Positions 8,634 to 17,107 of a stretch of DNA of 64,000 nt are shown piece after piece; the first letter of the stretch is position 1; every line of letters starts with the position of its first letter. The stretch is from Metasolibacillus fluoroglycofenilyticus (lineage in GTDB: Bacteria; Bacillota; Bacilli; Bacillales_A; Planococcaceae): contig NZ_PYWK01000001.1 of NCBI RefSeq assembly GCF_003049645.1, positions 1,581,487 through 1,645,486 on the forward strand. The letters run 5' to 3'. The notes under the pieces were generated by a model that was given only the letters and a program-made list of their open reading frames with translations, searched no databases and had not been told where the DNA came from. Both the position numbers and the translations under genes were made by a program.

Positions 8634-9380
8634 ATGACGATAAGTAAAATTCGACAACAGCATCCACTTATTCACTGTATAACAAATTACGTAGTAGCAA
8701 ATTTTACAGCGAATGGACTTTTAGCAATTGGTGCTTCACCAGTTATGGCTGATGAAGTGAGTGAGGTGGAGGAAATGACCTCCATTTCGAACGGCTTATT
8801 AATTAATATCGGCACATTAAACCAATCTAAAGTTCCTGCGATGCTTGCGGCAGGAAAAACGGCGAATAAGCACGGGATACCTGTTGTGCTAGACCCTGTA
8901 GGGGTTGGTGCAACGAACTATCGCAAGCAAGTAATTCAAAGTCTATTGCAGCAAGTGCAGTTCCAATTAATTCGCTGCAATGAAGGGGAGCTTGCTGCCA
9001 TAGCTGGTGTAGAATGGCAAGCAAAAGGAGTCGATAGTGGGCAAGGAAATATTGATACCATTTCTGTTGCGCAAGAAATAGCCAAAAAATATGCTACAAT
9101 TGTTATTGTAACAGGTGCGACAGATATTGTGACAGATGGAAAAATTATAGAAAAAGTAACGGGTGGTCATGAGCGCATGACATTCGTTACAGGTTCAGGC
9201 TGTTTATTAAGTGCACTATGTACTGCGGCGCTAACACTTGAAGGAGAACCGGTAGCCAATTTGGCATCGCTTTTACAAACGTATAAGCTAATAGCTGAAG
9301 AAGCGGAGCACAATTCGACATATATCGGCTCGTTTCAAGTAGAAGTATTAAATGGCTTAGAAAAATATGCGAAAGGCTGA
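8634..9380 (+). CDS. thiM: Hydroxyethylthiazole kinase
   Basis: Phosphorylates the thiazole moiety for thiamine salvage, using ATP. The 248 residues show CITNYVVANFTANGLLAIGASPVM near the N-terminus, LDPVGVGATNYR in the middle and the phosphate-binding VTGSGCLLSA near residue 185-195. The ATG at 8634 is nine bases past AAAGAGG; an in-frame TTG at 8625 is too close to that site. First gene of the thi operon; overlaps thiD by one base. Confidence 0.96.
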   Translation: MTISKIRQQHPLIHCITNYVVANFTANGLLAIGASPVMADEVSEVEEMTSISNGLLINIGTLNQSKVPAMLAAGKTANKHGIPVVLDPVGVGATNYRKQVIQSLLQQVQFQLIRCNEGELAAIAGVEWQAKGVDSGQGNIDTISVAQEIAKKYATIVIVTGATDIVTDGKIIEKVTGGHERMTFVTGSGCLLSALCTAALTLEGEPVANLASLLQTYKLIAEEAEHNSTYIGSFQVEVLNGLEKYAKG

Positions 9381-10201
9381 TGAATGTGAATATTGTTATG
9401 ACAATTGCTGGCTCAGATAGTAGTGGTGGAGCAGGCATACAGGCAGATTTAAAAACATTTCAGGAGCTAGGCGTTTATGGCACATCTGCGATTACAGCGT
9501 TAACAGCTCAAAATACCCTTGGTGTATCGGATATTTTAGCTGCTTCCCCTGAATTTATCGTTGCCCAAATGAACGCGGTGTTTGAGGATTTACAAGTAAC
9601 TGCTGTAAAAACGGGTATGCTATTTTCCGCAGAAATTATTGAAGCCGTAGCGGTAGAGCTACGCAAGCAAAGTGTGCAGCTTGTTGTAGACCCTGTTATG
9701 ATTGCAAAGGGTGGCGCAAGCTTGTTACAGCAAGAGGCGATTTATGCATTAAAAACGAAGTTACTACCTATTGCAACCGTCCTTACACCGAATATTCCAG
9801 AGGCTGAGGAAATTACAGGCATTACAATTACAACAGTTGCGGATATTGAAATAGCGGCAAAGAAAATTTTAGAACTTGGTGTGCAATGTGTGGTGATGAA
9901 GGGCGGTCATTTAGAGGGTGAGGAAGCTGTTGATATGGTATATTTTGCTGACGGCTCCTTCTTTGCGATGAGCAGTGAACGCATTGATACACCGCATACA
10001 CATGGGACAGGCTGTACATTTTCCGCAGCTTTAACAGCATTTTTAGGAAAGGACTATGCTTTACGTGATGCTATTATAGAAGCAAAGCATTTCATTCAAG
10101 CAGCGATTTCACACCCATTAAATATTGGAAATGGACATGGGCCAACGAATCATTTTGCGTATCGTAAAGCACAAATGAAAGGGCAGGTGAAGCTGCATTG
10201 A
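9380..10201 (+). CDS. thiD: Hydroxymethylpyrimidine (phosphate) kinase
   Basis: Phosphorylates HMP and HMP-P to HMP-PP for thiamine synthesis. The 273 residues include TIAGSDSSGGAGIQADLKTF at the N-terminus, LVVDPVMIAKGG centrally and HTHGTGCTFSAALTAF with the catalytic anion hole and Cys near residue 210-220. Starts on the last base of the thiM stop (TGATG), so it is translationally coupled. Could also act on pyridoxine like some PdxK/ThiD proteins, but the operon favours ThiD. Confidence 0.95.
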   Translation: MNVNIVMTIAGSDSSGGAGIQADLKTFQELGVYGTSAITALTAQNTLGVSDILAASPEFIVAQMNAVFEDLQVTAVKTGMLFSAEIIEAVAVELRKQSVQLVVDPVMIAKGGASLLQQEAIYALKTKLLPIATVLTPNIPEAEEITGITITTVADIEIAAKKILELGVQCVVMKGGHLEGEEAVDMVYFADGSFFAMSSERIDTPHTHGTGCTFSAALTAFLGKDYALRDAIIEAKHFIQAAISHPLNIGNGHGPTNHFAYRKAQMKGQVKLH

Positions 10202-10833
10202 AACGTGAGAAGCTAGCCGTTTATTTTATTATGGGTACTATAAATTGTCAGCGTGAGCCGCTTCATATTTTAGAAGAAGCATTACAGGCTGGTGTAACTA
10301 TTTTTCAATTGCGTGAAAAGGGAGAAGGGGCACTTAAAGGTGCTGCGCTACTAGAGTTTGCAAAGCGCTGTCAGGCACTTTGCCTTGCATATGATGTTCC
10401 CTTTATTATTAATGACGACATTGAGCTAGCACTAGCTATTGATGCTGATGGTGTTCATGTTGGACAGGATGATATGAAGTTAGTGAAAATTCGCCAGCAG
10501 CTACCCGATAAAATAATCGGTGTATCCGTTCACAATGAGGACGAAATGCAGGCTGCTGTAGCAGGTGGAGCTGATTATGTTGGCATTGGGCCAATTTTCG
10601 CAACTATTTCAAAGGCAGATGCAAACGAGCCAGCAGGCGTCGCATTTTTAGCAAAGGCGAGAGCGACATATCCTACATTTCCAATTGTTGCAATTGGTGG
10701 TATTACAGCGGAGCGTGCTGAACAGGTGCTGACAGCAGGGGCGGATGGCGTCGCGGTTATTTCCGCGATTTGTCAAAGTGAAAATATAGAGGAAACGGTT
10801 AAAAAATTTTCATCTCTTCAGCAAAAAAACTAA
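10198..10833 (+). CDS. thiE: Thiamine-phosphate synthase
   Basis: Joins HMP-PP and thiazole phosphate to thiamine phosphate. A 211-residue TIM barrel starting at a TTG that overlaps the thiD stop (TTGA). Seen: FQLREKGEG, INDDIELALAIDADGVHVGQ, YVGIGPIF and AIGGITAERA in the usual order. Last gene of thiM-thiD-thiE, a salvage set; no thiC or thiG is present here, so de novo synthesis cannot be judged from the window. Confidence 0.95.
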   Translation: MKREKLAVYFIMGTINCQREPLHILEEALQAGVTIFQLREKGEGALKGAALLEFAKRCQALCLAYDVPFIINDDIELALAIDADGVHVGQDDMKLVKIRQQLPDKIIGVSVHNEDEMQAAVAGGADYVGIGPIFATISKADANEPAGVAFLAKARATYPTFPIVAIGGITAERAEQVLTAGADGVAVISAICQSENIEETVKKFSSLQQKN

Positions 10834-10862
10834 ATGAATAAAAGTTTTAATAGCTATGTCAC

Positions 10863-10907
10863 AACTCCTCCTTGTTATTCATTGTATGGATAAAAGGAGG
10901 AGTTTTT
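10863..10907 (+). terminator. Terminator of the thi operon
   Basis: AACTCCTCCTT and AAGGAGGAGTT form an 11-bp stem followed by a short T-run. The right arm is also the ribosome-binding site of the pseudogene at 10911, so folding would hide that site. Confidence 0.7.
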
Positions 10908-10910
10908 ATA

Positions 10911-11136
10911 ATGAAAACAATTGTTATCGTCGGTGGAGGATATGCAGGGCTTCATTTAATTGAAGTGCTGAAAAAAGAACTGAAAAGCCTGCTTGGAAAA
11001 ACGATAAAAATTATTTGTATAGATAAAAACCCATACTACTCATGTTAAATTGTTTAGCACTCTATTTAAAGTAGAGTATTCTTTCTACTGTAATTATATT
11101 AAAATGGAAATATTATTTAGAAATAAAGAAAGGTAG
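10911..11136 (+). pseudogene. Truncated FAD-dependent oxidoreductase (NADH-dehydrogenase-like) remnant
   Basis: ATG at 10911 after AAGGAGGAG opens a frame beginning MKTIVIVGGGYAGLHLIE, the GxGxxG FAD loop of type II NADH dehydrogenase-like proteins, and continues IICIDKNPYYS. It stops after 45 codons. A plausible continuation (HVKLFSTLF) lies in another frame up to 11136, which suggests a frameshift, after which the rest of the gene is gone. Intact relatives have about 350-400 residues. Confidence 0.6.
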
Positions 11137-11658
11137 CCATATTTTAAGGAGCAGGGAAAATGAGACTGAGAGAAGCAGCATTGGAGACGCACAGCAAGTC
11201 GCGACATTAGCCCAAAAAATTTGGTGAAACAGGTGATTGGCTTTACAGCGTTTTGATTATGTGAAGGAACGAAGACGAATCCTGTCGGCTACTTAGAAGG
11301 TTTATTCCGCATAAACGGGCAGTAAGACACCCAATTCAAGACTTGAGTGAAAATCGACTTAAGGATAAGTGAGAGATTCACTGCCCAATTGGTTCAACTA
11401 ACAATCAGTGGGGATGAGGAAACCCCCTCTACTTATTGGATTTTCACTTTTATGTGGAGGCGAATGCCCGCATGCAATGTATTGTGAAAAAATTAGTTGC
11501 TACATGTGGAGAATGGGCTCGTCCGCAAGGCTGTGTGGAGTTTGTAAGTGATTGTGAATTAAAACAATGAAGAGAGCTTGAGAACGCATGTATAGCTAGG
11601 CTTTATCGAAGCAAACTGCATTATTTGTTTTACGAAAAAACTGTAGGAGGAACTTGTG
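11137..11658 (+). other. Gene-poor region with structured, possibly IS-derived sequence
   Basis: No long frame. A distal pair GGGCAGT (about 11317-11323) and ACTGCCC (about 11380-11386) encloses smaller arms with ACTTGAG and CTTAAG. Next comes an imperfect hairpin AATCAGTGGGG...ACCCCCT at about 11403-11428, related to the perfect one at 30258-30294. The layout resembles the right ends of IS200/IS605-type elements or a structured RNA; I cannot decide which. A Cys-containing 32-codon frame starts at 11473 without a good ribosome site. Confidence 0.35.
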
Positions 11659-12390
11659 ATGGTATGGCACTATATTTCATCAAAGCTAGCAGCGGCTGGC
11701 TTTGCCCTTTCAATTATTTTTGGCTATTTACTTGTAATCACGAATTTTAATTTATATGAGTTTAGTGAAGCGGCACGTTCATGGACGCTTTGGGCAATAC
11801 TTTTTGGCTATGGAATTATTATAACTTGCATTATTGATGCAGTGATAGAAAAATGGCAGCAAATTACCCGTTATAAAAATGCTTTATATATTTTAGCGGG
11901 CTTTCTCTTCTTCTTACCATTTGGCTTATCGATATTTACTTTTATTGCGGGTGTTACAGGTGCTTTAGTAGCAGGTATTTTTTTAGGCGGACAAACAATT
12001 GCTAAAAATTCTAAAGCATTTAACATTGCATTCATCGCACTACCTTTACTTTTGCTAATTATGATTCAGTTCGATTTCACAACAAAAAAAGACTGGCAAG
12101 AAACGATAACTGAAAATACATTTGATGTAACGTATCAGTATTTCAATGGTCAGCATAAAATTCCTTTAAAGCTGGAAAAGGGCGATATTGTTACTTTTGA
12201 AGTTGTTATTCATTTTGGAAATGGTGGGGGAGGGTACAGTTTCCAAAATGCGCAAGGTCATCCTATTGGTCAAGAGGAACTCGGTGCAAATCGTTATCAA
12301 GTAGAAATCCAAAAGGACGGTACATATTATATTGTTCTTACAGGAAATAGGGCAGCTGGAGAAGCCACGGTGGAGTGGGAAATTAAATAG
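11659..12390 (+). CDS. Hypothetical membrane protein with C-terminal beta domain
   Basis: A 243-residue protein. About four hydrophobic segments occupy residues 8-140, in two pairs, followed by an extracytoplasmic-looking domain of about 100 residues ending in a jelly-roll-like pattern (GDIVTFEVVIHF, GTYYIVLTGNRAAGEATVEWEIK) that resembles pre-peptidase or carbohydrate-binding beta sandwiches. The ATG at 11659 is eight bases after AGGAGG; a GTG three bases earlier is less likely. No recognised family; convergent with the crcB pair. Confidence 0.7.
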   Translation: MVWHYISSKLAAAGFALSIIFGYLLVITNFNLYEFSEAARSWTLWAILFGYGIIITCIIDAVIEKWQQITRYKNALYILAGFLFFLPFGLSIFTFIAGVTGALVAGIFLGGQTIAKNSKAFNIAFIALPLLLLIMIQFDFTTKKDWQETITENTFDVTYQYFNGQHKIPLKLEKGDIVTFEVVIHFGNGGGGYSFQNAQGHPIGQEELGANRYQVEIQKDGTYYIVLTGNRAAGEATVEWEIK

Positions 12391-12406
12391 GAGCGTCCCA
12401 GAAATG

Positions 12407-12754
12407 CTAGACGCCCATTAACCATCCACCTGCAAATGCAAGTAATATACCTAGGAGACAGCTCGCACTCATATAAAGCACGGCTGCGAGCAGCCCTTTA
12501 TTTTCATAAAGCTTCACGCTCTCGACAGAGAAAGTAGAAAATGTCGTAAATGCACCTAAAAAGCCTGTACCAAATAGTAGCTGCCATGATGAATTAGGTG
12601 AAAGTACAATGCATACACCTAATAAAAACGAGCCAAGTAAATTAATACAAAACGTAGCGAGCGGGAAATATGTGTGAACATGCTGCTTTACCCAATTGCT
12701 GATGGCAAAGCGACTAATAGCTCCAAAAAAACCACCAATTGCGACGTAAATCAT
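12407..12754 (-). CDS. crcB: Fluoride channel subunit CrcB/Fluc
   Basis: A 115-residue protein with four membrane segments. GGFFGAISRFAIS at the N-terminus and FGTGFLGAFTTFSTFSVE in the middle are the Fluc signature, the Thr/Ser/Phe track lining the fluoride pore. It exports fluoride across the cell membrane as a dual-topology dimer. It overlaps the upstream paralogue by four bases, so the pair is co-transcribed and probably forms a heterodimer, as in other Bacillales with two adjacent copies. Confidence 0.93.
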   Translation of the reverse strand: MIYVAIGGFFGAISRFAISNWVKQHVHTYFPLATFCINLLGSFLLGVCIVLSPNSSWQLLFGTGFLGAFTTFSTFSVESVKLYENKGLLAAVLYMSASCLLGILLAFAGGWLMGV

Positions 12755-13134
12755 AAATTACCCTCCTTTGTACCGAAACGTAAGCCAACAAATGCACAAA
12801 TAAAGCCACCAACTAAACTTAGAGTGATATAGCTAAAAGCGACAATCGCTTGTCCATTCGTTAATAATGCTACACACTCTACACTAAAGGCAGAGAAAGT
12901 AGTAAATGCACCAAGAAATCCTGTCGTTATCGCTGTTGAAATATTCGGGTTGATATTTGGAAAGCGTGGTAAAAAACTAGTAAGCCAGCCAAGTAATAAA
13001 GAACCAACTAAATTAATGGACAATGTGGCAAGCGGAAAATCGCTATTAAACTGCTCACCGAAATAAATGCTAATAGCGTAGCGTAAAGATGCTCCAAGAG
13101 CTCCAGCAAGACCAACTAGTAAGTAACGCATCAA
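12751..13134 (-). CDS. crcB: Fluoride channel subunit CrcB/Fluc (second copy)
   Basis: A 127-residue paralogue of the downstream gene with four membrane segments, GLAGALGASLRYAIS and TTGFLGAFTTFSAFSVE. It is the first gene of the two-gene operon. I looked for a fluoride riboswitch in the short upstream region (13135-13189) and saw none. GGAAGTGATTTG precedes the start on the minus strand. Confidence 0.93.
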   Translation of the reverse strand: MMRYLLVGLAGALGASLRYAISIYFGEQFNSDFPLATLSINLVGSLLLGWLTSFLPRFPNINPNISTAITTGFLGAFTTFSAFSVECVALLTNGQAIVAFSYITLSLVGGFICAFVGLRFGTKEGNL

Positions 13135-13189
13135 ATCACTTCCTTTTGAAGTTATATTTTATCATATTCATAAAAGATGGAGGGGTAAT

Positions 13190-13579
13190 ATGTTGGGGAT
13201 TCGTAGCGCAGTTGTCATAGAAGAAAATAATAATGTCTTATTAATTAAACGTATAAAAAATGGACAAACCTATTTTGTTTTTCCAGGAGGTCAGGTAGAA
13301 CAGGATGAAACAATTGAACAAGCAGCTATTCGCGAGGCATTAGAAGAAGTAGGTGTCGTTGTTGAGCTATTGGAGTTACTATGCAAGGTTCAATTCAACG
13401 GCCAACAATTTTACTATCGCGCAAAAATAGTTGATGGAAAAGTTGGTACAGGTAAGGGCCCTGAATATAGCAATCCAGAAATATATACAGGGATATTTGA
13501 GCCAATTTGGCTAGCAAAAAGTGAATTAAAATCATTAGATGTAAGACCGGCAGAAGTAGTAAATGTAATTATTTATTAA
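13190..13579 (+). CDS. Nudix hydrolase
   Basis: A 129-residue protein with a complete Nudix box, GGQVEQDETIEQAAIREALEEVGV (residues about 32-55; Gx5Ex7REx2EExG), which binds Mg and cleaves nucleoside diphosphate-X bonds. The rest is the usual beta-rich Nudix fold. GGAGGGG precedes the ATG. The substrate cannot be told. Next to the CRISPR leader, with which it shows no obvious functional link. Confidence 0.9.
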   Translation: MLGIRSAVVIEENNNVLLIKRIKNGQTYFVFPGGQVEQDETIEQAAIREALEEVGVVVELLELLCKVQFNGQQFYYRAKIVDGKVGTGKGPEYSNPEIYTGIFEPIWLAKSELKSLDVRPAEVVNVIIY

Positions 13580-13851
13580 TAGGAAAGGAAATTAATTATT
13601 CATGATGTAAAACAATCATCGTGAATTAATAGCATCATTCAAATAAGCTTTCAAGTAATTTTTAATTTGCTATAATAAATTATAAGTTTAAAGTGCGAAT
13701 GTGAAGCAAACACACTTTTCCAAGGAGATTCGCACCTACCAGCTATTCGATTTTGGATTTATATGGTAGGTAGAGTGCGACAATATTCCTTTCGTTATTT
13801 ATTTTTTAGTAAAAATCGATGCTAATTAGTAATTTTCCGTTGTTTTTCGCT
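13580..13851 (+). promoter_or_regulatory. CRISPR leader region
   Basis: No gene. An inverted repeat, GTGCGAAT (13693-13700) and ATTCGCAC (13728-13735), followed by AT-rich sequence up to the first repeat, resembles the segment found between cas2 and the array in type I-C loci. An imperfect inverted repeat ending TTAATAG after the Nudix gene (about 13591-13631) may be a transcript end. Intact repeats begin here and degenerate ones lie at the far end, so the leader is on this side. Confidence 0.65.
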
Positions 13852-14553
13852 GTCTCTCTCTATATTGAGAGAGTGGATTGAAATATTCGATAGCTTGTTC
13901 CTAACCAAAGTGTATCTAGTCTCTCTCTATATTGAGAGAGTGGATTGAAATAAGTGTAATACGTTCGTTAGTATCAGTTATTGAGCGTCTCTCTCTATAT
14001 TGAGAGAGTGGATTGAAATCTTACCTATCCACATTAACTTTCAACTATTCTAGTCTCTCTCTATATTGAGAGAGTGGATTGAAATATTACTAGTTCTTTT
14101 CTTATTTTCTCTGCTTCTGTGTCTCTCTCTATATTGAGAGAGTGGATTGAAATAAACCGATTTAGATAAAACCAACATAGAGTTTACGTCTCTCTCTATA
14201 TTGAGAGAGTGGATTGAAATACCTATGAAAAAGCAAAAGAACTTTACGAAGCAGTCTCTCTCTATATTGAGAGAGTGGATTGAAATCATTAAATTATTGT
14301 CCTAGTGAGACCGACCCGGGGGTCTCTCTCTATATTGAGAGAGTGGATTGAAATATGATAGTTGGCTCCATGCTGTCGCCTTTGGCTGTCTCTCTCTGTA
14401 TTGAGAGAGTGGATTGAAATGTTGGTCTTATGTTGAAGCAATACTCCTTCCTGTCTCTCTCTGCATTGAGAGAATGGATTGAAATACAACAATTGGACTA
14501 GCAGCTTCATTCGATAAAACGTTTCTCTCTGTATCGAGAGAATGAATTAAAAT
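13852..14553 (+). CRISPR. CRISPR array, 11 repeats, type I-C-like
   Basis: 33-nt repeats start at 13852, 13919, 13987, 14053, 14121, 14188, 14254, 14322, 14388, 14453 and 14521; the ten spacers are 32-35 nt. Each repeat holds the palindrome CTCTCTC...GAGAGAG and ends GTGGATTGAAAT, the 3' end typical of type I-C. The first eight are identical. Repeat 9 has one change, repeat 10 three, and repeat 11 several more (GTTTCTCTC..., AATGAATTAAAAT), the normal decay at the end away from the leader. No cas gene occurs within 13.8 kb upstream or 49 kb downstream. Spacers starting at 14221 and 14486 read as open protein-like sequence. Confidence 0.98.
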
Positions 14554-14758
14554 TGTCATCATTTTCATACATGTTACTTTCCTTTTTCTCACTCTTTATA
14601 AAGAGTGGCTAGTATAATAGTGAAAATTTAATTTGCAACAATAACTAAAAAAATCCTAATAAAAAAGAAAACGAAACCTTCTACGTATTTTTTTCGTATA
14701 TGAAGTATGACAAAATAATGTACAATATAAGTAGTACGATAAGAATTGGGGGATGAAT

Positions 14759-15907
14759 ATGTCTGAATATAAAAATCCATTATTTGAAGACTTAGATGCA
14801 AAAAAAGAAACGACAACCGAATTAGTAGAGGTCGAGCCTAAGCAGCTTGTTTCAAATGAGGAATATTCGCAAATTCGTAAGCGTCAAATTGCTTTGAAAA
14901 CGGAGCCACAAGTTATAGCATTAGCTGATAAAATTGATGTCAATAATCAAATTGCCGTATTGGAGTTCGGGAAAGAAACGGCTCACGGCATTTCTACATT
15001 TTCAGATCGCATGCTGTCGACAATTAAAACGAGCAAATTGGAGCGTTCAAGTGAGCTTCTGCGCAACTTAAATACAATTATGGATCGTTTTGATCCGAAA
15101 GATTTTGACAAAGAAGAGAAAAAAGGCGGTCTAATTAAGCGCTTGTTTTCTAAAAGCAAGGAGCAGCTAGAAAGGCTGTTGTCAAAATATGATACGATGA
15201 ATAAAGAAGTTGACGTCGTTTATAATGAAATACAAAAATACGAAGTTGAAATGAAACGTAATACAATGGAGCTTGAGCAAATGTATGATGAAAACTTAAA
15301 CTACTTCCATAGTTTAAGTGAACATATTGCGGCTGTAGAGGTAAAGGTAGAGCAGCTAAACAGCCAGCTACCAACACTCGAAGCACAAGCAAATACAGGG
15401 GATCAAGTAGCTGTTTTAGAATATGAAACGGTGCAACGTGCGGTGGAGCTATTAGAGCAGCGCCGCTACGATTTAGAAATGGCTCAGCAAGTGTCGTTTC
15501 AATCTGCACCTCAAATTCGTTTAATGCAGCAAGGAAACAACCATTTAATTGCTAAAATTAACTCAGCCTTTGTTACGACAATACCGATTTTTAAGCAAGG
15601 GCTTGTACATGCTGTTACAATGCAGCGACAAAAGCTTGTAGCAGACTCAATGATTGAGCTTGATAAGCGAACGAATGAAATGCTTGTGCGCAACGCACAA
15701 AATATTCGCCAAAATTCTGTTACGATTGCTCGTTCAGCTGGTAGCCCAAGTATTACTATCGATACGATTGAAACGACATGGCAAACAATTATGGCTGGTA
15801 TCGAGGAAACAAAACAAATTCAAGAGGAAACAATTCGCAACCGTGAAGAAGGTCGCAAACGCATTGAGCAACTACAACTCGAATATGAAAAGCTAAAGAA
15901 AATGTAG
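14759..15907 (+). CDS. TelA/KlaA-like toxic anion resistance protein
   Basis: A 382-residue, largely helical cytoplasmic protein of the TelA family (B. subtilis YceH-like), linked to tellurite and other toxic-anion or cell-wall stress. It has long coiled-coil stretches (about 90-240) and conserved blocks GKETAHGISTFSDRML, LMQQGNNHLIAKI and TIPIFKQGLVHAVTM. Of two close ATGs (14753, 14759), the second lies six bases after GGGGG and is preferred. Often encoded beside XpaC; no XpaC gene is here. Confidence 0.88.
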   Translation: MSEYKNPLFEDLDAKKETTTELVEVEPKQLVSNEEYSQIRKRQIALKTEPQVIALADKIDVNNQIAVLEFGKETAHGISTFSDRMLSTIKTSKLERSSELLRNLNTIMDRFDPKDFDKEEKKGGLIKRLFSKSKEQLERLLSKYDTMNKEVDVVYNEIQKYEVEMKRNTMELEQMYDENLNYFHSLSEHIAAVEVKVEQLNSQLPTLEAQANTGDQVAVLEYETVQRAVELLEQRRYDLEMAQQVSFQSAPQIRLMQQGNNHLIAKINSAFVTTIPIFKQGLVHAVTMQRQKLVADSMIELDKRTNEMLVRNAQNIRQNSVTIARSAGSPSITIDTIETTWQTIMAGIEETKQIQEETIRNREEGRKRIEQLQLEYEKLKKM

Positions 15908-15914
15908 TGTATTT

Positions 15915-15982
15915 AAGCTATTAGAATAGGGCTATCTAAAAACGCATTTGTGTGGCAGCCCTATTTCCTAATAGCTTTTTTA
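15915..15982 (+). terminator. Terminator after the TelA-like gene
   Basis: AAGCTATTAG (15915-15924) and CTAATAGCTT (15968-15977) make the outer stem, with AATAGGGCT and AGCCCTATT inside, followed by T-rich sequence. Confidence 0.85.
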
Positions 15983-16018
15983 TGTTAAAATAAATAAAAA
16001 TATTAAATGAGGTTCTTT

Positions 16019-16411
16019 ATGATAAAAGAAATTGGTCGGAAAAGTGTGATTGCGGCAATTGCAACATTATTATTTAGTCTGTTATTTGCTTATGCAGGCT
16101 TTACACCTGAAGTTGATTTATTTCCATTTTCGAAGCTTTTTCAAATGTTTTTATTGTTAAGTGCGCCTGCCTATTTTGTAGGGGGAATTGCGGTTTCGAT
16201 ATTGCTTGACCGCTTTTGGAAGCTGCCTTCACTCGAAATTTTAGCTTATGCAGCATTTGGAGCATTCTTCATGTTGCCGTATTATTTTTTATTTTTTACT
16301 GCATCTGGTGGACCATTAGGCGTTATTATGTTGTTTGGTGCGAGTGCCGCTATTATTTTTTATTTTGTCAAAACACTGCTTCATAAGCTTTTCAAAAAAT
16401 ACGGTTTTTAG
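16019..16411 (+). CDS. Small integral membrane protein
   Basis: About 130 residues with four hydrophobic segments (about 8-27, 40-62, 73-93, 97-117) and a basic C-terminus (HKLFKKYGF). The ATG at 16019 lies six bases after GAGG; an in-frame ATG at 16007 overlaps that site. No family recognised. It ends 17 bases before pcp, so the two may be co-transcribed. Confidence 0.65.
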   Translation: MIKEIGRKSVIAAIATLLFSLLFAYAGFTPEVDLFPFSKLFQMFLLLSAPAYFVGGIAVSILLDRFWKLPSLEILAYAAFGAFFMLPYYFLFFTASGGPLGVIMLFGASAAIIFYFVKTLLHKLFKKYGF

Positions 16412-16428
16412 TATAGGGGGAAATAACG

Positions 16429-17022
16429 TTGAAAAAATTATTATTAACAGGGTTTGAGCCATTTTTACAATTTACATTAAATCCTACTGAGGAAGTTATT
16501 AAAGCTTTAAACGGAGAGGAAATAGGGGCATATCAAATTGTAGGAAAGCTGTTGCCAGTAGAGTTTGCCGAAGCACAGCAACAGATTCGTCAGCTTTTAA
16601 TAGATGAAAAGCCTGACGCTGTAATAGCGCTTGGACTTGCAGGCGGGCGTAGTAAAATTACACCTGAGCGTATCGCAATTAATGTGATGGATGGAGCAAA
16701 GGATAATTCAGGACATACGCCGACAGACGAAGCGATTGCGCTGGACGGGGCAGATGGCTATTTCTCTACATTGCCAATTCGAGAAATGGTTAATCGTCTA
16801 ACAGCAGCGGGTTATCCTGCGGCAATATCAAATACGGCTGGTACATATGTGTGTAATTTATTAATGTATACATTGTTATATGAAACAAAAGGCTCTATCC
16901 CAGCAGGGTTTATTCATATTCCAGCATCACACCAGCTAGCAATTGAGCATGGCAAAGTGCCAAGCTGGTCACAAACAGATTTAACGATGGCTATTAAGCT
17001 TTGTATTGAAACATTAGTTTAA
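16429..17022 (+). CDS. pcp: Pyrrolidone-carboxylate peptidase
   Basis: A cysteine peptidase that removes N-terminal pyroglutamate. The 197 residues show LLTGFEPFLQFTLNPTEE at the N-terminus, ITPERIAINVMDG with the catalytic Glu, SNTAGTYVCNLLMYTLL with the catalytic Cys, and GFIHIPASHQ with the His. It is slightly shorter than the usual 200-215 residues but all catalytic parts are present. Starts at TTG after AGGGGGAAAT. A terminator follows. Confidence 0.95.
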   Translation: MKKLLLTGFEPFLQFTLNPTEEVIKALNGEEIGAYQIVGKLLPVEFAEAQQQIRQLLIDEKPDAVIALGLAGGRSKITPERIAINVMDGAKDNSGHTPTDEAIALDGADGYFSTLPIREMVNRLTAAGYPAAISNTAGTYVCNLLMYTLLYETKGSIPAGFIHIPASHQLAIEHGKVPSWSQTDLTMAIKLCIETLV

Positions 17023-17027
17023 ATTAA

Positions 17028-17072
17028 TCGGGATATGTAGAGAGAAATGCTCTATCTGTCCCTTTTTTATAT
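17028..17072 (+). terminator. Terminator of pcp
   Basis: GGGATATGTAGAG and CTCTATCTGTCCC form the stem, followed by six T. Confidence 0.82.
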
Positions 17073-17107
17073 GCCCTTTTCTATCTAAATAAAAAGGGGG
17101 AATGGTA

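Noticed and set aside
13135-13189. Fluoride riboswitch for the crcB pair
   Set aside because: The gap is only 55 bases and lacks the conserved riboswitch core.
14050-14510. Minus-strand reading frames with repeated ISIHSLNIERD peptides
   Set aside because: They are translations of the CRISPR repeats; the periodicity is that of the array and no ribosome sites exist.
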